Positions 22,868 to 33,766 are shown, counted from the first letter of the stretch. The stretch is 41,395 bases of DNA from Burkholderiales bacterium RIFCSPLOWO2_02_FULL_57_36 (GCA_001770855.1 MESE01000135.1:1-41395); one strand, 5' to 3'. Program-made: numbers and translations. Notes: generated from the letters alone by a model not told the origin.

Positions 22868-25800
22868 TCAAAATCGCGAATACCCTCGGGTGCTGCCCTG
22901 GTTGGCGGTGCTGCCGACTTCGGATTGGCTGTCGGCGCTTTTGCTGCCGACACTGACCGTGATCTTGATGGCGGCGCCGCCACTGCTCTTGGGCGCTTCG
23001 ATAGCATCGGTCGGCAGCGTGTCGACGCCTTGCAGATTGCTGTATAAAATTAATCCGGCCTTGGCGCCGTAGAGGGCGGCCAGGCGCTTGTCATCCTTTT
23101 TCTCATACGCGTTGGCGGCCTGCTCCAGTGCCTTGACCGCATCGACGATGTAGCCGCTGGCGCCGATGGTGCTGCCGGCTTGGTGCATGGCGCTGGTTTG
23201 CCGGATGAGGCTGGTGTCTTGCCCGGGGTCGAGATCGATGTTTTGCCCGATCAGCGTCAGGTCTTGTCCGGCACGCAGGTCGGCGCCTTGGACACGGATG
23301 TCCTGCCGGGCATCGAGGGTGAGATCGCGTCCGGCAACCAGGGCGCTGCGCACCGTATTCTGCTGGGTTTCGCGCGAATCGAGCGTGCTGCTTTCCTTGT
23401 GCACGCCGACCGTGCTGCTGGTGCCGGTGCTGCCCTTTTGACCAAGGTCGCCGACGGTCTTGCCGGCATGCGCTTCCTGGTGGCTGCGGCGGTCTTCGCC
23501 GCTGACGATGTCGATCTTGCCCAGGTGCGCCACGACATCGATGTCGCGTACTGCGGTGATGCCGCTGCCGGCGATGCGGATGTCGCCGCTGCGGCTGTTC
23601 AGCACGACGTCATTGCCGCTGATCATGGTGGCGCTTTGCACGCTGGCGGCGCTGTCGGCAGCGTCGCTGGTGTTGGTCTTGCTATACGGGAATTGACCGA
23701 CTCCGCTGTTGTTGGGGCCGCCCGTCATGGCGCGGCCGGTATCGCCGATGCTGGGCGCGGACGTGCTGAAATGCGTGCTCTTGCTGCTGGCCTGCATGCT
23801 TTGCCGGTATTGGTCGGTGGAGGGCTGCAGCGTAATGTCGCGCTGTGCGTCCAACTGGACCAGGCCGCCGGCGTTGAGGGTCGAGCCGGTCACGGCGATG
23901 TCGCCATCGGTGGCCTTGCCGGCAGCATCTTTGGCGCCGTCGCCGGTGGCGCGCAAGCGGATGTCGCCGGCCGCGATCAGTGTGCTGCCGCTGTTGACCA
24001 GGTCGTTGGTGGTGGTCTGGCTGCTGCTCTGGCTGCGGTCGAAATTGATGGTCATTTGCGGCGAGGTGACGCCGCTGTGCATGATTTCGTCGACGGTGCC
24101 CTGGTAGCGGGCGAACTTGCCTTCCTTCTTTTGCACATCCTTCAAATTGCGTGCGGTGTCGACCATCGTGCCGACGACCGCGACCGTGATGCCGCGGTGT
24201 TTGGCGGCGGCGGTGGCGTTGGTGCGGCTGGTGTCCTGGCCCGGGTCGATGGTGATGTTTTGCGCCAGGATGTCGATGTGGCCGGTAGCGTCTTGCGTGT
24301 CGTCTTTTGCCTTATTGGCGATCAGGTCGCTGCCCTTGATCGCCGTGTCTTTTCCGGCGGTGATGATGATGTTGCCACCGGTGGCGCCGACGACGCTGCG
24401 GTTTTCGCTTTGGGTGGTGAGAACTCCATCGAAATTGCTCGTTTGCTCGTTCTTGCTAACGGTCACGCCGACGCCTACTTTGCTTCCGAAGAGACCTGAC
24501 TGCTTCTCCTGCTTGAAATGGCTTTCCGTGCTGGTGCTTTCACCCGCCAGAATCGCGACATTGCCTTCTTGCGCAGTGATGACGACATCGCCGCTGCCAA
24601 GAACGGTGCTGCCGCGGATCGTTACATCTTGCCCGGATTGAATCGCAACGGTGTTTCCAATGACGGTGCTGCCGTTGGCAAACTGGTCCGCTGTCAGGCT
24701 GGATTTCTCGCTGGTTTTTTTGTTCAGAAAGCCGGTTGTTTTGTTGTAGCTTTCATTGGCGGCCCGGTATTCGGTGGTAATGGTGTCCAATGTGACATTG
24801 TTGTTGGCAACGACGGTGGCTTGCCCTTCTTTCGCGCTGAGGTAGGCACCGGCCAGCCGGACATCTCCGGTACCCGCAGCAGGTATCGCGCCGCCCCCTT
24901 CTTGAACGGTGATCGGCGCACCGGTGGCGTGTACCGTGAGGTTATTGCCGGCAACCAGATTGCCGCCCGCAAGCGCTTCGTCATCCGTCATCACTCGGGT
25001 ATAGCCGTGACGGCGCACATTCTGGACGTCGATCAGCTGCCTGTCCTTGACGGCCTCTACCGTCACGTTTGCGCCTTGGACAATCACATTGTTCCCGGCG
25101 GTGACATCGGTGCCTTTTAGATGTACATCGCCCGTACCTGCCACCAGGGTGACATTATTGCCGGCCGCGAAGGTCGCAACCTGGTTGGTGATCGATTCTT
25201 CCTTGATGAACGCGCTTCGGCCCTCGGTATTGCCGCCGCGCTGGATATCGATTTGATAGCTGTCGGCTACCGCGCTAACTTTGATGTTGCGTCCCGCAGT
25301 CGCGATCAAATCGTTCTGCGAACGTACATCGCTTCCCGTGCCGATGAGGTCGCGTGCAGCATCGAGGCGAACATTGCCTCCCTGGACGGTGGCAATGCGG
25401 TCGACGCTGACACGGCTGCTCGCAGCAGTCGTCGCGCTGGTCTGGGTGCTGGTGGCAATCGTCCTGGTTTGCAACACGATGTCGCGGCCCGCCAGCAGCG
25501 TGACGTTGCTGTTGGCGCCGGCGCCCTGGATTACGCCGGAGAGATTCTTGAGGTCGTTGCCGGCGCGGGCCACGATGTCCTGACCGCTGATGCGCCCGCC
25601 TTGATTGAGCAAGTCGCGTTCGGCCAGCAGCGTGGTGCCGCGGTCGGCGGCAATCGTGCCGCTGTTGACGAGATCGGTTTCGCTGGTGATCCGGATGTCG
25701 GAGCCTGCGATCAGGGAGCCGCTTTGCTGCAGATCTGCGTCACGAGGGCGGCGCAGATAGACCTGCGGCACCAGCACCTGTTGCGTCTGCCCGTCCGCCA

Positions 25801-28800
25801 GCGTGACGGTCTGCTCGGTCAGCCAGACGATATCGGTGGTGAGCAGCGCCATCTGCTCGGGCGAAAGTGCGACGCCGGGACTGATCTGGTATTGCTGCAC
25901 GAATGCGACGCCCGCATCCATCAGCGCCTGGTATTCGGCCTGCGTGTCGCTGTAGCCGGTCAGGAAACGCCGGCCGGTGAGGGCCAGGATCTGGTCGTTG
26001 ACGAGTTTCTGTTCGTAGAAGCCGTCGCCGTAGCGCTTGAGTTGCCGCTCAGGGTCGCGGTTCAATGCTTGCAGCATGTAATCGGAACTCAAGAAGGTCC
26101 GGTAGTTGGTGAAGCGCGGGTCGGTCTCGACCAGATGGCGTGCGCCCGGCTGCGGATTGATCTTGAACAGACTATTCGAAGGCGCAGTCAGCCGTGGCAG
26201 CGTGCTGAGAATGACGTCGCGTGCTTGCGCGCCGCTGCCGGCAGCGTCCACGCGTACGATGGTCAGCGGCGCGGCGCCGGCAGCGGGCACGGTTGCGCCG
26301 GCCGGCAACACGGCGGTGACGGCGCCCGCGGAAATAATGCGATTCTGACCGATGGCAGACAGGTTGGCGGCAGCCGACGCAGTCGATGGCGCACTGGTCA
26401 GGACGCTCAAGTTGCGCGATGCCGTCTGATTGCCGGCATACGGCGTATAGCTATAGCTGGGCAACTGGAAAGTTTCGACATAGGGAGCGCCGGTGGTCGG
26501 CGACCAGGGGTGCAGCTCGACTTCGTAGCTATCACTGAAGCCGCCATGATGCTCGATGCGGCGGTAACGGACTTGCCCCGAATCTGTGGTGCTGCGCGTG
26601 CCCTCGGCTGCCTGGTTGATTACGCTGGCGCCGCCGATGTTGATCGCGCCGCCAGCAACGATCTGGCTGTTGTCGTTGAGTTTGGCGCCGCTGCCCGCGA
26701 TGGTAATTGATCCGCCGGCAAGGATCTGCGCGGGGCTGGTCGAATCGATCACGGTTTCCGATGTGCTGCGCTCGGTAATCTGGTATTCGTTCCAGACTTC
26801 GAAAGAACGGCTTACGACATCGCCGTTGAAACTGCTGATTTGGCCATCCAGAAGACTTTCGGCGTTTGCAGTGCGTTGCGCAACGGTTTGATCATAGACA
26901 GACCTGGCCGCCCAATAAGTACCGCAAGCTCCGCCGGTAATTGGCGCAAAGATACCCGTTTCAAAGTCGGGCACCATGCAGTTGCCATAGAAATTTTCCA
27001 GGCTGGTGGGCGGCATGACCGGGACGACCAGGTCGGAAAAATTTGGTGGCGATACATTGAACAGAGCCCATGCCTGATGTCCGATCGGATAGTTATGCAC
27101 TACAGGGCAGGGTTGGGCACCGTCAAGGCCGAAGTCGAAGCAAAGCGATTGGTTCGACAGCAGCATCTGTGTGGCGCCATATTGGGCAAACGGATATGTG
27201 GTGCTGGGCAATACGTAGCGGCCTGAATTTTCCTTGTAGTAAGGATCCCATCCGAGCACTGCAACGTCATATTTGGTCACTGAACCGTTCGGCTGTATGT
27301 AGGTCTTGTTGATTGCTTCGACCGATGTCGCGATGCGCGTGCTGAGCGCATCGTTGCGGTTGGTCAGGTTCGCCACTGCCATATCGATGTTGCCGGCAGC
27401 CTCAATGCGCGAGGATGCGTTAAGCAGTTGCTGCACTTCGCCAATCGGGTTGCCGCCAGCGTCGAGACTCCCAGCCATTGCAATATTCCCAAGGCTATAG
27501 ATCAATGCGCCATTGGTGTTATTGACCTGCTGCGCACCGATCACCAATGTATCGCGCGCAGCGATGGTTCCTGATCCGCTGTTGTTGACGGTGTTGCCCT
27601 TGATGCGAAGCACGTCGCCATAGATGCGGCCGGTATTGTTGGTGATTCCGGCATTGATATTGGTATTGAAACCATCGATCAGTCCGGCGGCCGTATTGGT
27701 CAGCGTACTGCTTACATTGAGGTTGGTAGTGTGCGCGCTGATCTCACCGGAATTGGTAAGGTCGCCGGTATTCGCGGTCAGGGTATCGCCCGCCTTCAGC
27801 ACGCCGCTGTTGATAATATTGGCTGCGTTGACCGTAAGGTTGCGCTGCGCGGACAACAGTCCGCTATTGCTGTAGTTGCCGTTGATGTTAAGCGTTACAT
27901 CATTGGCAGATGCGATCGTGCCACCAGGCGACTGGCTGCTGGTGGTGACGGTCACGGATGTGTCGCCGACCAGACTGCCGCCAGCATTCGCGAGGCTGGT
28001 AGCGGCTACTGTCAGTACCTTTTTTGCACTGACAGTACCACCGCTATTGGTAAACGACGCGATGCTATAGTTTGCATCATTGGCGCTGCGCATTGCACCG
28101 CCGTTGTTGTTGAGCGTGGTGCCGGTGACGCTGAGGCTGCCGGCGTCAATTGAACCACCGACACCGCCGTCAATACTGTTGTCCAGCGTAACCGCCGTAA
28201 GCGTAGCATCACCGCTCGCCGCTACCTGGCCGGCACGATTGTCGAGCAGAGCGGTATTGACCGACACGTTACCCAAGGTACTGAGAGAGCCACCGATGTT
28301 GAGAAGATTGGCGGCGCTGATGCTGGTTCCGGCATTGGATAGAATCTGTCCGGCCTGCCCGCCTGCGGCCCGGTTGTCGATGTCGCCGGCAACCGTGATG
28401 GTCTGGCTGCCATTGCTGGCCACATAGCCCGCCTTGTTATCAAGACTGCCGGCCTGGATGGCCAGTGTTCCGCCTGCGATGATGCCACCGGCCGAACCAC
28501 TGGCAGTGTTGACCAGCGCCTGACCCTGCGCGTCGATAGCGGCATTGCCAACCGCCTGCAACAGGCCGGCATGGTTGTTCAACGCTTGGCTGGTCAGCGC
28601 CAGATTGCCGGCTGCGATAATCTGACCCGCGTCGTTATCGACGGAACCTGTTTGCGCCGCAATATTTGATCCGGAAACCAGTCCGCCGCGGTTGCTGAAG
28701 CCGCCGGTTGTCAGCGCGACATCGCCTTGAGCCTGCAGCTTGCCGATATTGCTGGATAGTTCACCGCCATGGGTATCGACGGTAAGTTTGCCGCCGATGG

Positions 28801-31800
28801 ATGCCGCCGTACCGCCATCATTTCCGAAGCGCGCGCTATCGATGCGCAAATCGCCGTCCGCTACGATCCGGCCGCCGGTATTGTCGAGCACGCGATTTTG
28901 CGTATCGACGGCAAGGGTCGATCCGCTCGCGATCACGCCCCCTACGTTGCGGATCTCTCCCGACTGCAAAATAAGTGCTTGCGTACCCTTCAGTTGGCCG
29001 CGTGTATTATCCAGCAGGCCGGTGCCCAAGCGAACGTCGGCACTGGTACCGGCGCTTACCGTGCCGTCCGTGTTGTCCAGGCCGGCCGCGGTGATGCCAA
29101 CCATATTGCTGGATGCAATCACTCCACGCGCATTGACGAGCGTACCGCCACTGTCGATACTGAGTCCGCCGCCCGCAGTAATTCGGGCGTCGGTGGCCTG
29201 GATGCTGGCCGCCTGGATGGACAACAGGCCATTGGCGACCAGGCGGCCGGCACGCGTATCGACCGCGCCCGCATTGATTGCAAGAGCACGTTGCGCTTCG
29301 ATCGCGCCGCCTTGATTGGACAACAGGCCACTGCCTGTCCCGATGCGAATATCGCGACCGGCACTGATACTCGATCCATCGTTGCTGAAACTGATCGCAT
29401 TGATGACGACGTCGTTGGAAGCGGCGATCCTGGACGCCTGCCCCCCCGCTAGCGCATTGCTGCGAAAAGTTCCGGCTTGCACAGTGACATCCGCTCCTGC
29501 AAGCAGGTTGCCGCCATCGTTGATGAAGGTGTGAATTCCGGAATCGACACTGAGTTGGGCACTGGACGATAGTTCTCCGGCGGTATTGTCGAACGTCTTG
29601 CTGCGGATGCCGGTATCGCCCGCAGCAGTGATCAATCCACCGGCATTGGTGATCGCGGCAGCCGTCACGTTCACGCTGCCGGCGGTCGAAGCGATTATGC
29701 CTTGTGCGATACCGGACTTATTGTTGTCGAGCGTGCCGGTGTTTGCTGTCAATGCCCCGCGTGCGACGATGCGCCCGCCATTGTTGGCGATCGATTCGGA
29801 TGCGACTTGGGCGGTGCCGTCCGTTGTCGATGCATCCGTACCGGATTGCAGCACTCCACCTGCATTGTCGATATTGCCAGTGGCAGTCATCTGCATCGCT
29901 GCCGCGGCATCAATGACGCCACGGTGGTTGATAATGCTCGCAGCCTGGATTTTCAACGCCTGATTCTGCCGTGCTCGCGCGGCGATAACCCCGTCCACAT
30001 TGGACAAACTGCCGCCGGCGATCTCCAATCCACCGTCCGTGATGATGGTTCCGGCCGTGTTGGCAATCAAGCCTTGGCCCGTATTGAGCGCCAAATTTCC
30101 CTTGGCGGATATCAGGCCGCTCTTATTGTTCAAGGCATCATTGAGAGTGACAGTCCCATTGTTATCGGTAACGAGCTGCCCGCCTTCATTGGTCAGCGAT
30201 AGTCCATTCAGGCGGACATCATGCACCCCGAGCAGATTGCCGCCGGTGTTGTCGATTGCGCCAGTGGCGTTGACATCGAGCCGGCCATTTGTGAGCAACG
30301 AGCCGCTGCGGTTGCTGACGGATGCAGCCGTCAGTGAGATGCCGCCGGGGGTTTGCCAAGTGCCGCCAGTGTTGGCAATGGCCGAGCCGGCCGTGGCAAC
30401 GATGCCGGCAACTGCGCTAATATTCGCACCCTGCGCATTAAGTCCTGCGGTTGCATTGATGCGAGCGCTGCCGTCAGTCAAGATGCGCGTGCCCGTCAGG
30501 CTGATTTGCCCCGCCTGGAGATGGAGATCACCAGTTGACAGTAGTTGTCCGCCGGTATCGGCAATGCTTCCGGCAGTAATGCCGAGCGGGCCTGTGCTGA
30601 ACAATTTTCCACTGTTGCTGAGTTGCCCTGTGGCCGTCATTGTCGCCCCCGCCCCATTGCGTTGCGCGATGGTGCCGGTGTTGCCGATAGCGCCGGCCGC
30701 CAGCGTCAGCCTGCCTTGGGCATCGATCGCACCACGATTGTGGAGCATGCTACCGGCACTGGCGTCGATGGCACCGTCACTCAAGGTCTGGCCCGTCAAT
30801 TCGAGCTTGCCTGTACCTGTGATCCGTATATCCTGCCGTGCATAGGTATCCTGCAGACTCAGGTCGCCATTGACATCCAGCACCAGATTTCCCTGCAGCG
30901 CCGCCATGCGCCCGGTGCTGTTGACGCCAAGTCCCTGTTCGGTTGCGACCAGATAGATCTGGTTGGCGTACATGCCGCCCACATCCTTGATGTCGATGGC
31001 AAAGGCCGGTGAAGCACCGCTTCCGCCTTGCGCCACCCTTTCCAGCTTGCCGTACAAGACCTGATTGGCCCCGGCGATCACATTCAGGTTCTTGGCCCAG
31101 ATTTCACCTTCGATGACCAGGCCGCGCGCGATCAGGTCGAGTTGCTCAAGGTTGGAAGCGTTCAGCCCAAGTCCACCGACGGTCAACTGGCCCTGACGTA
31201 CGTCGAATCCGCTGAGCGAACCATCGGCGCCAAACTGCGGCGCGCCGGTGGTCAAGCTCGCGCGATCGGCGTTCAGGAAACCGCAGCCGTTGCAAGTGAT
31301 GCCGTTGGGATTGGCGACAACGATATCGGCGCGATGGCCGGCCACCTCGATGGTGCCTCGCAGATGCGACGGATTACCGGAAACGACTTCATTGAGGATG
31401 ATGCGCGCGGGCGTGACGCCCAATTGCGGATTGCCGGCAATCCAGCCGCCCAGCTGGGTCTGCGTATTGCCGCTGCTGTTGTTGAGTATCAGGCCGTTCG
31501 GATTGACGTTGAACTGCTCATACTGGTTACGGCTGACGCCGCCTGCGGAAGGCGGTGCGATCAATACGATCGGCACGCCGTTGTTGGCGGCGTCCATGAT
31601 CGGGCGCTGGCCGGCCGGTGCGCTGGTGTGTGGCGTGGTCGGCAAATCAGGCGGCGCGCTCTGCGCGTATGCGGGCGATAGGACGGCAGCGTTCTCCAGG
31701 ATCAGAAGTGCGAGGAGGGCCTTTGCCACGTTGCGCACCCACGGGCGCGCGGGCTTTTCTGAATAAGCGGATGGCGATTGATGTGCATCGGGCGCGCACT

Positions 31801-31861
31801 TTTGTGCACGCTTCTCTGCAAATGCCTGTTGCGGTGATTGATCTTGCAATCGCTTATTCAT
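22868..31861 (-). CDS. CdiA/filamentous-hemagglutinin-like TpsA exoprotein without C-terminal toxin
   Basis: This 2997-residue protein is the secreted partner of a two-partner system. In order it has: an extended signal peptide ending near SPAYAQS; the TPS secretion domain (about 75-290) with NPNGLILNNS, NPNGITCNGCGF and NADRASLTTG; a long FHA-1-type beta-helix region of imperfect repeats such as LDNTGGRIVADGDL (about 300-1480); a non-repetitive central segment with five cysteines (about 1490-2020), in the position where CdiA proteins have their receptor-binding part; and an FHA-2 repeat region (about 2030-2990). The last recognisable repeat reads IKITVSVGSKSADSQSE...NQGST, which in CdiA relatives continues into more repeats, the pretoxin VENN region and a toxin. 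Here six unrelated residues (RGYSRF) and a stop follow NQGST. The start has AAAGAGG upstream, 57 bases after tpsB. Confidence 0.88.
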   Translation of the reverse strand: MNKRLQDQSPQQAFAEKRAQKCAPDAHQSPSAYSEKPARPWVRNVAKALLALLILENAAVLSPAYAQSAPPDLPTTPHTSAPAGQRPIMDAANNGVPIVLIAPPSAGGVSRNQYEQFNVNPNGLILNNSSGNTQTQLGGWIAGNPQLGVTPARIILNEVVSGNPSHLRGTIEVAGHRADIVVANPNGITCNGCGFLNADRASLTTGAPQFGADGSLSGFDVRQGQLTVGGLGLNASNLEQLDLIARGLVIEGEIWAKNLNVIAGANQVLYGKLERVAQGGSGASPAFAIDIKDVGGMYANQIYLVATEQGLGVNSTGRMAALQGNLVLDVNGDLSLQDTYARQDIRITGTGKLELTGQTLSDGAIDASAGSMLHNRGAIDAQGRLTLAAGAIGNTGTIAQRNGAGATMTATGQLSNSGKLFSTGPLGITAGSIADTGGQLLSTGDLHLQAGQISLTGTRILTDGSARINATAGLNAQGANISAVAGIVATAGSAIANTGGTWQTPGGISLTAASVSNRSGSLLTNGRLDVNATGAIDNTGGNLLGVHDVRLNGLSLTNEGGQLVTDNNGTVTLNDALNNKSGLISAKGNLALNTGQGLIANTAGTIITDGGLEIAGGSLSNVDGVIAARARQNQALKIQAASIINHRGVIDAAAAMQMTATGNIDNAGGVLQSGTDASTTDGTAQVASESIANNGGRIVARGALTANTGTLDNNKSGIAQGIIASTAGSVNVTAAAITNAGGLITAAGDTGIRSKTFDNTAGELSSSAQLSVDSGIHTFINDGGNLLAGADVTVQAGTFRSNALAGGQASRIAASNDVVINAISFSNDGSSISAGRDIRIGTGSGLLSNQGGAIEAQRALAINAGAVDTRAGRLVANGLLSIQAASIQATDARITAGGGLSIDSGGTLVNARGVIASSNMVGITAAGLDNTDGTVSAGTSADVRLGTGLLDNTRGQLKGTQALILQSGEIRNVGGVIASGSTLAVDTQNRVLDNTGGRIVADGDLRIDSARFGNDGGTAASIGGKLTVDTHGGELSSNIGKLQAQGDVALTTGGFSNRGGLVSGSNIAAQTGSVDNDAGQIIAAGNLALTSQALNNHAGLLQAVGNAAIDAQGQALVNTASGSAGGIIAGGTLAIQAGSLDNKAGYVASNGSQTITVAGDIDNRAAGGQAGQILSNAGTSISAANLLNIGGSLSTLGNVSVNTALLDNRAGQVAASGDATLTAVTLDNSIDGGVGGSIDAGSLSVTGTTLNNNGGAMRSANDANYSIASFTNSGGTVSAKKVLTVAATSLANAGGSLVGDTSVTVTTSSQSPGGTIASANDVTLNINGNYSNSGLLSAQRNLTVNAANIINSGVLKAGDTLTANTGDLTNSGEISAHTTNLNVSSTLTNTAAGLIDGFNTNINAGITNNTGRIYGDVLRIKGNTVNNSGSGTIAARDTLVIGAQQVNNTNGALIYSLGNIAMAGSLDAGGNPIGEVQQLLNASSRIEAAGNIDMAVANLTNRNDALSTRIATSVEAINKTYIQPNGSVTKYDVAVLGWDPYYKENSGRYVLPSTTYPFAQYGATQMLLSNQSLCFDFGLDGAQPCPVVHNYPIGHQAWALFNVSPPNFSDLVVPVMPPTSLENFYGNCMVPDFETGIFAPITGGACGTYWAARSVYDQTVAQRTANAESLLDGQISSFNGDVVSRSFEVWNEYQITERSTSETVIDSTSPAQILAGGSITIAGSGAKLNDNSQIVAGGAINIGGASVINQAAEGTRSTTDSGQVRYRRIEHHGGFSDSYEVELHPWSPTTGAPYVETFQLPSYSYTPYAGNQTASRNLSVLTSAPSTASAAANLSAIGQNRIISAGAVTAVLPAGATVPAAGAAPLTIVRVDAAGSGAQARDVILSTLPRLTAPSNSLFKINPQPGARHLVETDPRFTNYRTFLSSDYMLQALNRDPERQLKRYGDGFYEQKLVNDQILALTGRRFLTGYSDTQAEYQALMDAGVAFVQQYQISPGVALSPEQMALLTTDIVWLTEQTVTLADGQTQQVLVPQVYLRRPRDADLQQSGSLIAGSDIRITSETDLVNSGTIAADRGTTLLAERDLLNQGGRISGQDIVARAGNDLKNLSGVIQGAGANSNVTLLAGRDIVLQTRTIATSTQTSATTAASSRVSVDRIATVQGGNVRLDAARDLIGTGSDVRSQNDLIATAGRNIKVSAVADSYQIDIQRGGNTEGRSAFIKEESITNQVATFAAGNNVTLVAGTGDVHLKGTDVTAGNNVIVQGANVTVEAVKDRQLIDVQNVRRHGYTRVMTDDEALAGGNLVAGNNLTVHATGAPITVQEGGGAIPAAGTGDVRLAGAYLSAKEGQATVVANNNVTLDTITTEYRAANESYNKTTGFLNKKTSEKSSLTADQFANGSTVIGNTVAIQSGQDVTIRGSTVLGSGDVVITAQEGNVAILAGESTSTESHFKQEKQSGLFGSKVGVGVTVSKNEQTSNFDGVLTTQSENRSVVGATGGNIIITAGKDTAIKGSDLIANKAKDDTQDATGHIDILAQNITIDPGQDTSRTNATAAAKHRGITVAVVGTMVDTARNLKDVQKKEGKFARYQGTVDEIMHSGVTSPQMTINFDRSQSSSQTTTNDLVNSGSTLIAAGDIRLRATGDGAKDAAGKATDGDIAVTGSTLNAGGLVQLDAQRDITLQPSTDQYRQSMQASSKSTHFSTSAPSIGDTGRAMTGGPNNSGVGQFPYSKTNTSDAADSAASVQSATMISGNDVVLNSRSGDIRIAGSGITAVRDIDVVAHLGKIDIVSGEDRRSHQEAHAGKTVGDLGQKGSTGTSSTVGVHKESSTLDSRETQQNTVRSALVAGRDLTLDARQDIRVQGADLRAGQDLTLIGQNIDLDPGQDTSLIRQTSAMHQAGSTIGASGYIVDAVKALEQAANAYEKKDDKRLAALYGAKAGLILYSNLQGVDTLPTDAIEAPKSSGGAAIKITVSVGSKSADSQSEVGSTANQGSTRGYSRF

Positions 31862-31918
31862 TTCATAGCCTCTTTAATACTGCTGGATCGTTTTTCCTGA
31901 CCTTGGCTCGCGCTTGGA

Positions 31919-33766
31919 TTAAAAGGCGTAGGTCAGTGACACATAGGGATTGACATGGCGGGTCTGAAAGCCTGCCGGTTTGTACAAGGGTGTCGCCAAC
32001 GCGACATCGAGCTGCAGTGCTTGCCACCTGCTGCGCAGTCCGATCGCGGCGCCGGCCAGCTTGTTGCCGATGAGGTTGATGTCGCTCGGCCCCCAGACCC
32101 GGCCGATGTCCACACCGAAGTAAACCTGGCTGTCGATGCCGGCGACAAGTTTCACTGGCATAAAAAAATCGTTACGCAAAGAAAAGCCATTCTCGGCAAG
32201 CAGCACCGCATCTCCATCGAATCCACGGACGCTGTAGCGTCCGCCGATGGCCATCTGATCGACCGACAATGTGGTGTTGCCTGTGTGTTGCGCTCGCAAC
32301 GCGGCGTTGTAGTGGAACGATTGCGCGCCTAACTTGAAAGGCTGGCTATAGCCCGCGGAAACGGTCCAGATTTTTGGACGCAAGGTCAACCCGTTTGCGA
32401 CTCCGGCAGGGAAATCCTCCTGCGCCCGGCGCCACGGCATGCCGCGCCGATACCCGACCTCGAGGTCGAAACTCGCATTGCCGATCAACTGCCGGTATGT
32501 GATTCCGGTTTCCACATTGGTGGTGCGGCGTCGCTGCACGATCAGTTCTACGTCATCCAGAAAACTGTTCGCCTTGCGTGAGGACAGCGCGGCGTACAGA
32601 CCGAACTTGGCGGACGACGTGCGCAGCATCGTATGATGCAAACGAAAGTCATCGCTGCTGCTTTCTCCGCTCGATAAAAAGCGCACCGTCGTTCCTTGCA
32701 CGATCTGTGCAAAACGGCTGTGGCTTTTGGAAAGGGTCGCGGTCGTGTAGCCAAACGGAATACTGTAACTGCCCGACAGACTCTGGCTTCGATGATCGGC
32801 GCCGGGGCTTTCGGCATTGGTGCTGGCGCTCAGGCTCAGAACGTCGTTCAAGCCCAGCGGATTGTCCACTGTCAGATAGGTGGACAGTTGCGCTCGTCCC
32901 AACGATTTGCTGCCAGAGTTGTCGAGCGTGATGCCGCCGCGCAAACGGTCCGAAAAATCCCTGGTGCGGCGTTCGATCACCACTACGCTGGTATCCGGAG
33001 CGGCGCCGGGTTCGATCCGCGTGCTGATCGATTGACTCGGCAAGCGCTGCATCTGTTCGACGCCCTGCTCCAGATCACGAATATTGAGGATGTCGCCCGC
33101 ACCAAGCGGAAAAGCATTCCACCAGGTTCCCCATGCATCATCGGACGATATGTTTTTCTCATTTGGAGATTGGCTTTGGCGCTCGGTCCTGATTTCGGAA
33201 ACCCGGCCGACATGAAGATGCACGGAGACTTTCCCTGCACCCAGATTCTGGGCCGGCAGCGAAACACGCGTTGTGGCGAAGCCCGACTCGATCAGCATGG
33301 CGTCGAGAGCCTCTGCAATGCGGCGCAGTCCGGTAACGCCGATGCATTGACCGGCAAATGGCAGCAGGACTTCCTGCAGCCAAACGAAGCGTCCCGAATC
33401 GGGACCGGTCAACTCGATCTCGTGGATTGGAAAACACGGCGTCTCGACCGGGAGTTCCGTCAGGGGAATCCGCTTTTCCGGTGGCGCCAACACATCGGAA
33501 CGGGTTTCCAGTTGCTGTTGTAGTTCGCGCTGCCGCTCTTCCTGACGCCGCAAGCCTTCCTCGCGCGCTCTATCGGTTGATGTTGCCGGCAGCGAAACAC
33601 CTGCGCCGGATTGCGCTGATGCATGTGTCGAGATGCTCAACGAGAAGGCAAAAATGACGGGCGCGATGAGTAACCGTAGATTGGGCCATCGGAAATGGCG
33701 GCTGTCGGCAGGGACTTTATGCAATGCAATGTCGTCCAGCTTCGGCGGTTGATTCTCGATACGCAC
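31919..33766 (-). CDS. TpsB outer-membrane transporter (ShlB/FhaC/CdiB family)
   Basis: This 615-residue outer-membrane barrel exports the TpsA protein encoded just downstream. After a signal peptide (about 30-53, ending THASAQS) it has a coiled helical plug segment rich in Glu/Gln/Arg (EEGLRRQEERQRELQQQLE), two POTRA domains (about 110-260; FPIHEIELTG, LGAGKVSVHLHVGRVSEI) and a 16-strand barrel (about 275-615) ending in a terminal Phe (VSLTYAF), as outer-membrane proteins do. The VRGFDGD sequence near residue 520 is the conserved loop-L6 motif. The start is GTG at 33766, with AAAGGAAG about seven bases upstream. It lies 57 bases before tpsA on the same strand, the usual CdiB-CdiA order. The protein is full length, so the secretion half of the locus looks intact even though the exoprotein is truncated. 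Confidence 0.93.
   Translation of the reverse strand: MRIENQPPKLDDIALHKVPADSRHFRWPNLRLLIAPVIFAFSLSISTHASAQSGAGVSLPATSTDRAREEGLRRQEERQRELQQQLETRSDVLAPPEKRIPLTELPVETPCFPIHEIELTGPDSGRFVWLQEVLLPFAGQCIGVTGLRRIAEALDAMLIESGFATTRVSLPAQNLGAGKVSVHLHVGRVSEIRTERQSQSPNEKNISSDDAWGTWWNAFPLGAGDILNIRDLEQGVEQMQRLPSQSISTRIEPGAAPDTSVVVIERRTRDFSDRLRGGITLDNSGSKSLGRAQLSTYLTVDNPLGLNDVLSLSASTNAESPGADHRSQSLSGSYSIPFGYTTATLSKSHSRFAQIVQGTTVRFLSSGESSSDDFRLHHTMLRTSSAKFGLYAALSSRKANSFLDDVELIVQRRRTTNVETGITYRQLIGNASFDLEVGYRRGMPWRRAQEDFPAGVANGLTLRPKIWTVSAGYSQPFKLGAQSFHYNAALRAQHTGNTTLSVDQMAIGGRYSVRGFDGDAVLLAENGFSLRNDFFMPVKLVAGIDSQVYFGVDIGRVWGPSDINLIGNKLAGAAIGLRSRWQALQLDVALATPLYKPAGFQTRHVNPYVSLTYAF

Noticed and set aside
25121..26710. 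529-codon plus-strand frame and several others opposite tpsA
   Set aside because: They are antisense to the repeat-rich tpsA coding sequence; long open antisense frames are expected there, and their translations have no family features.
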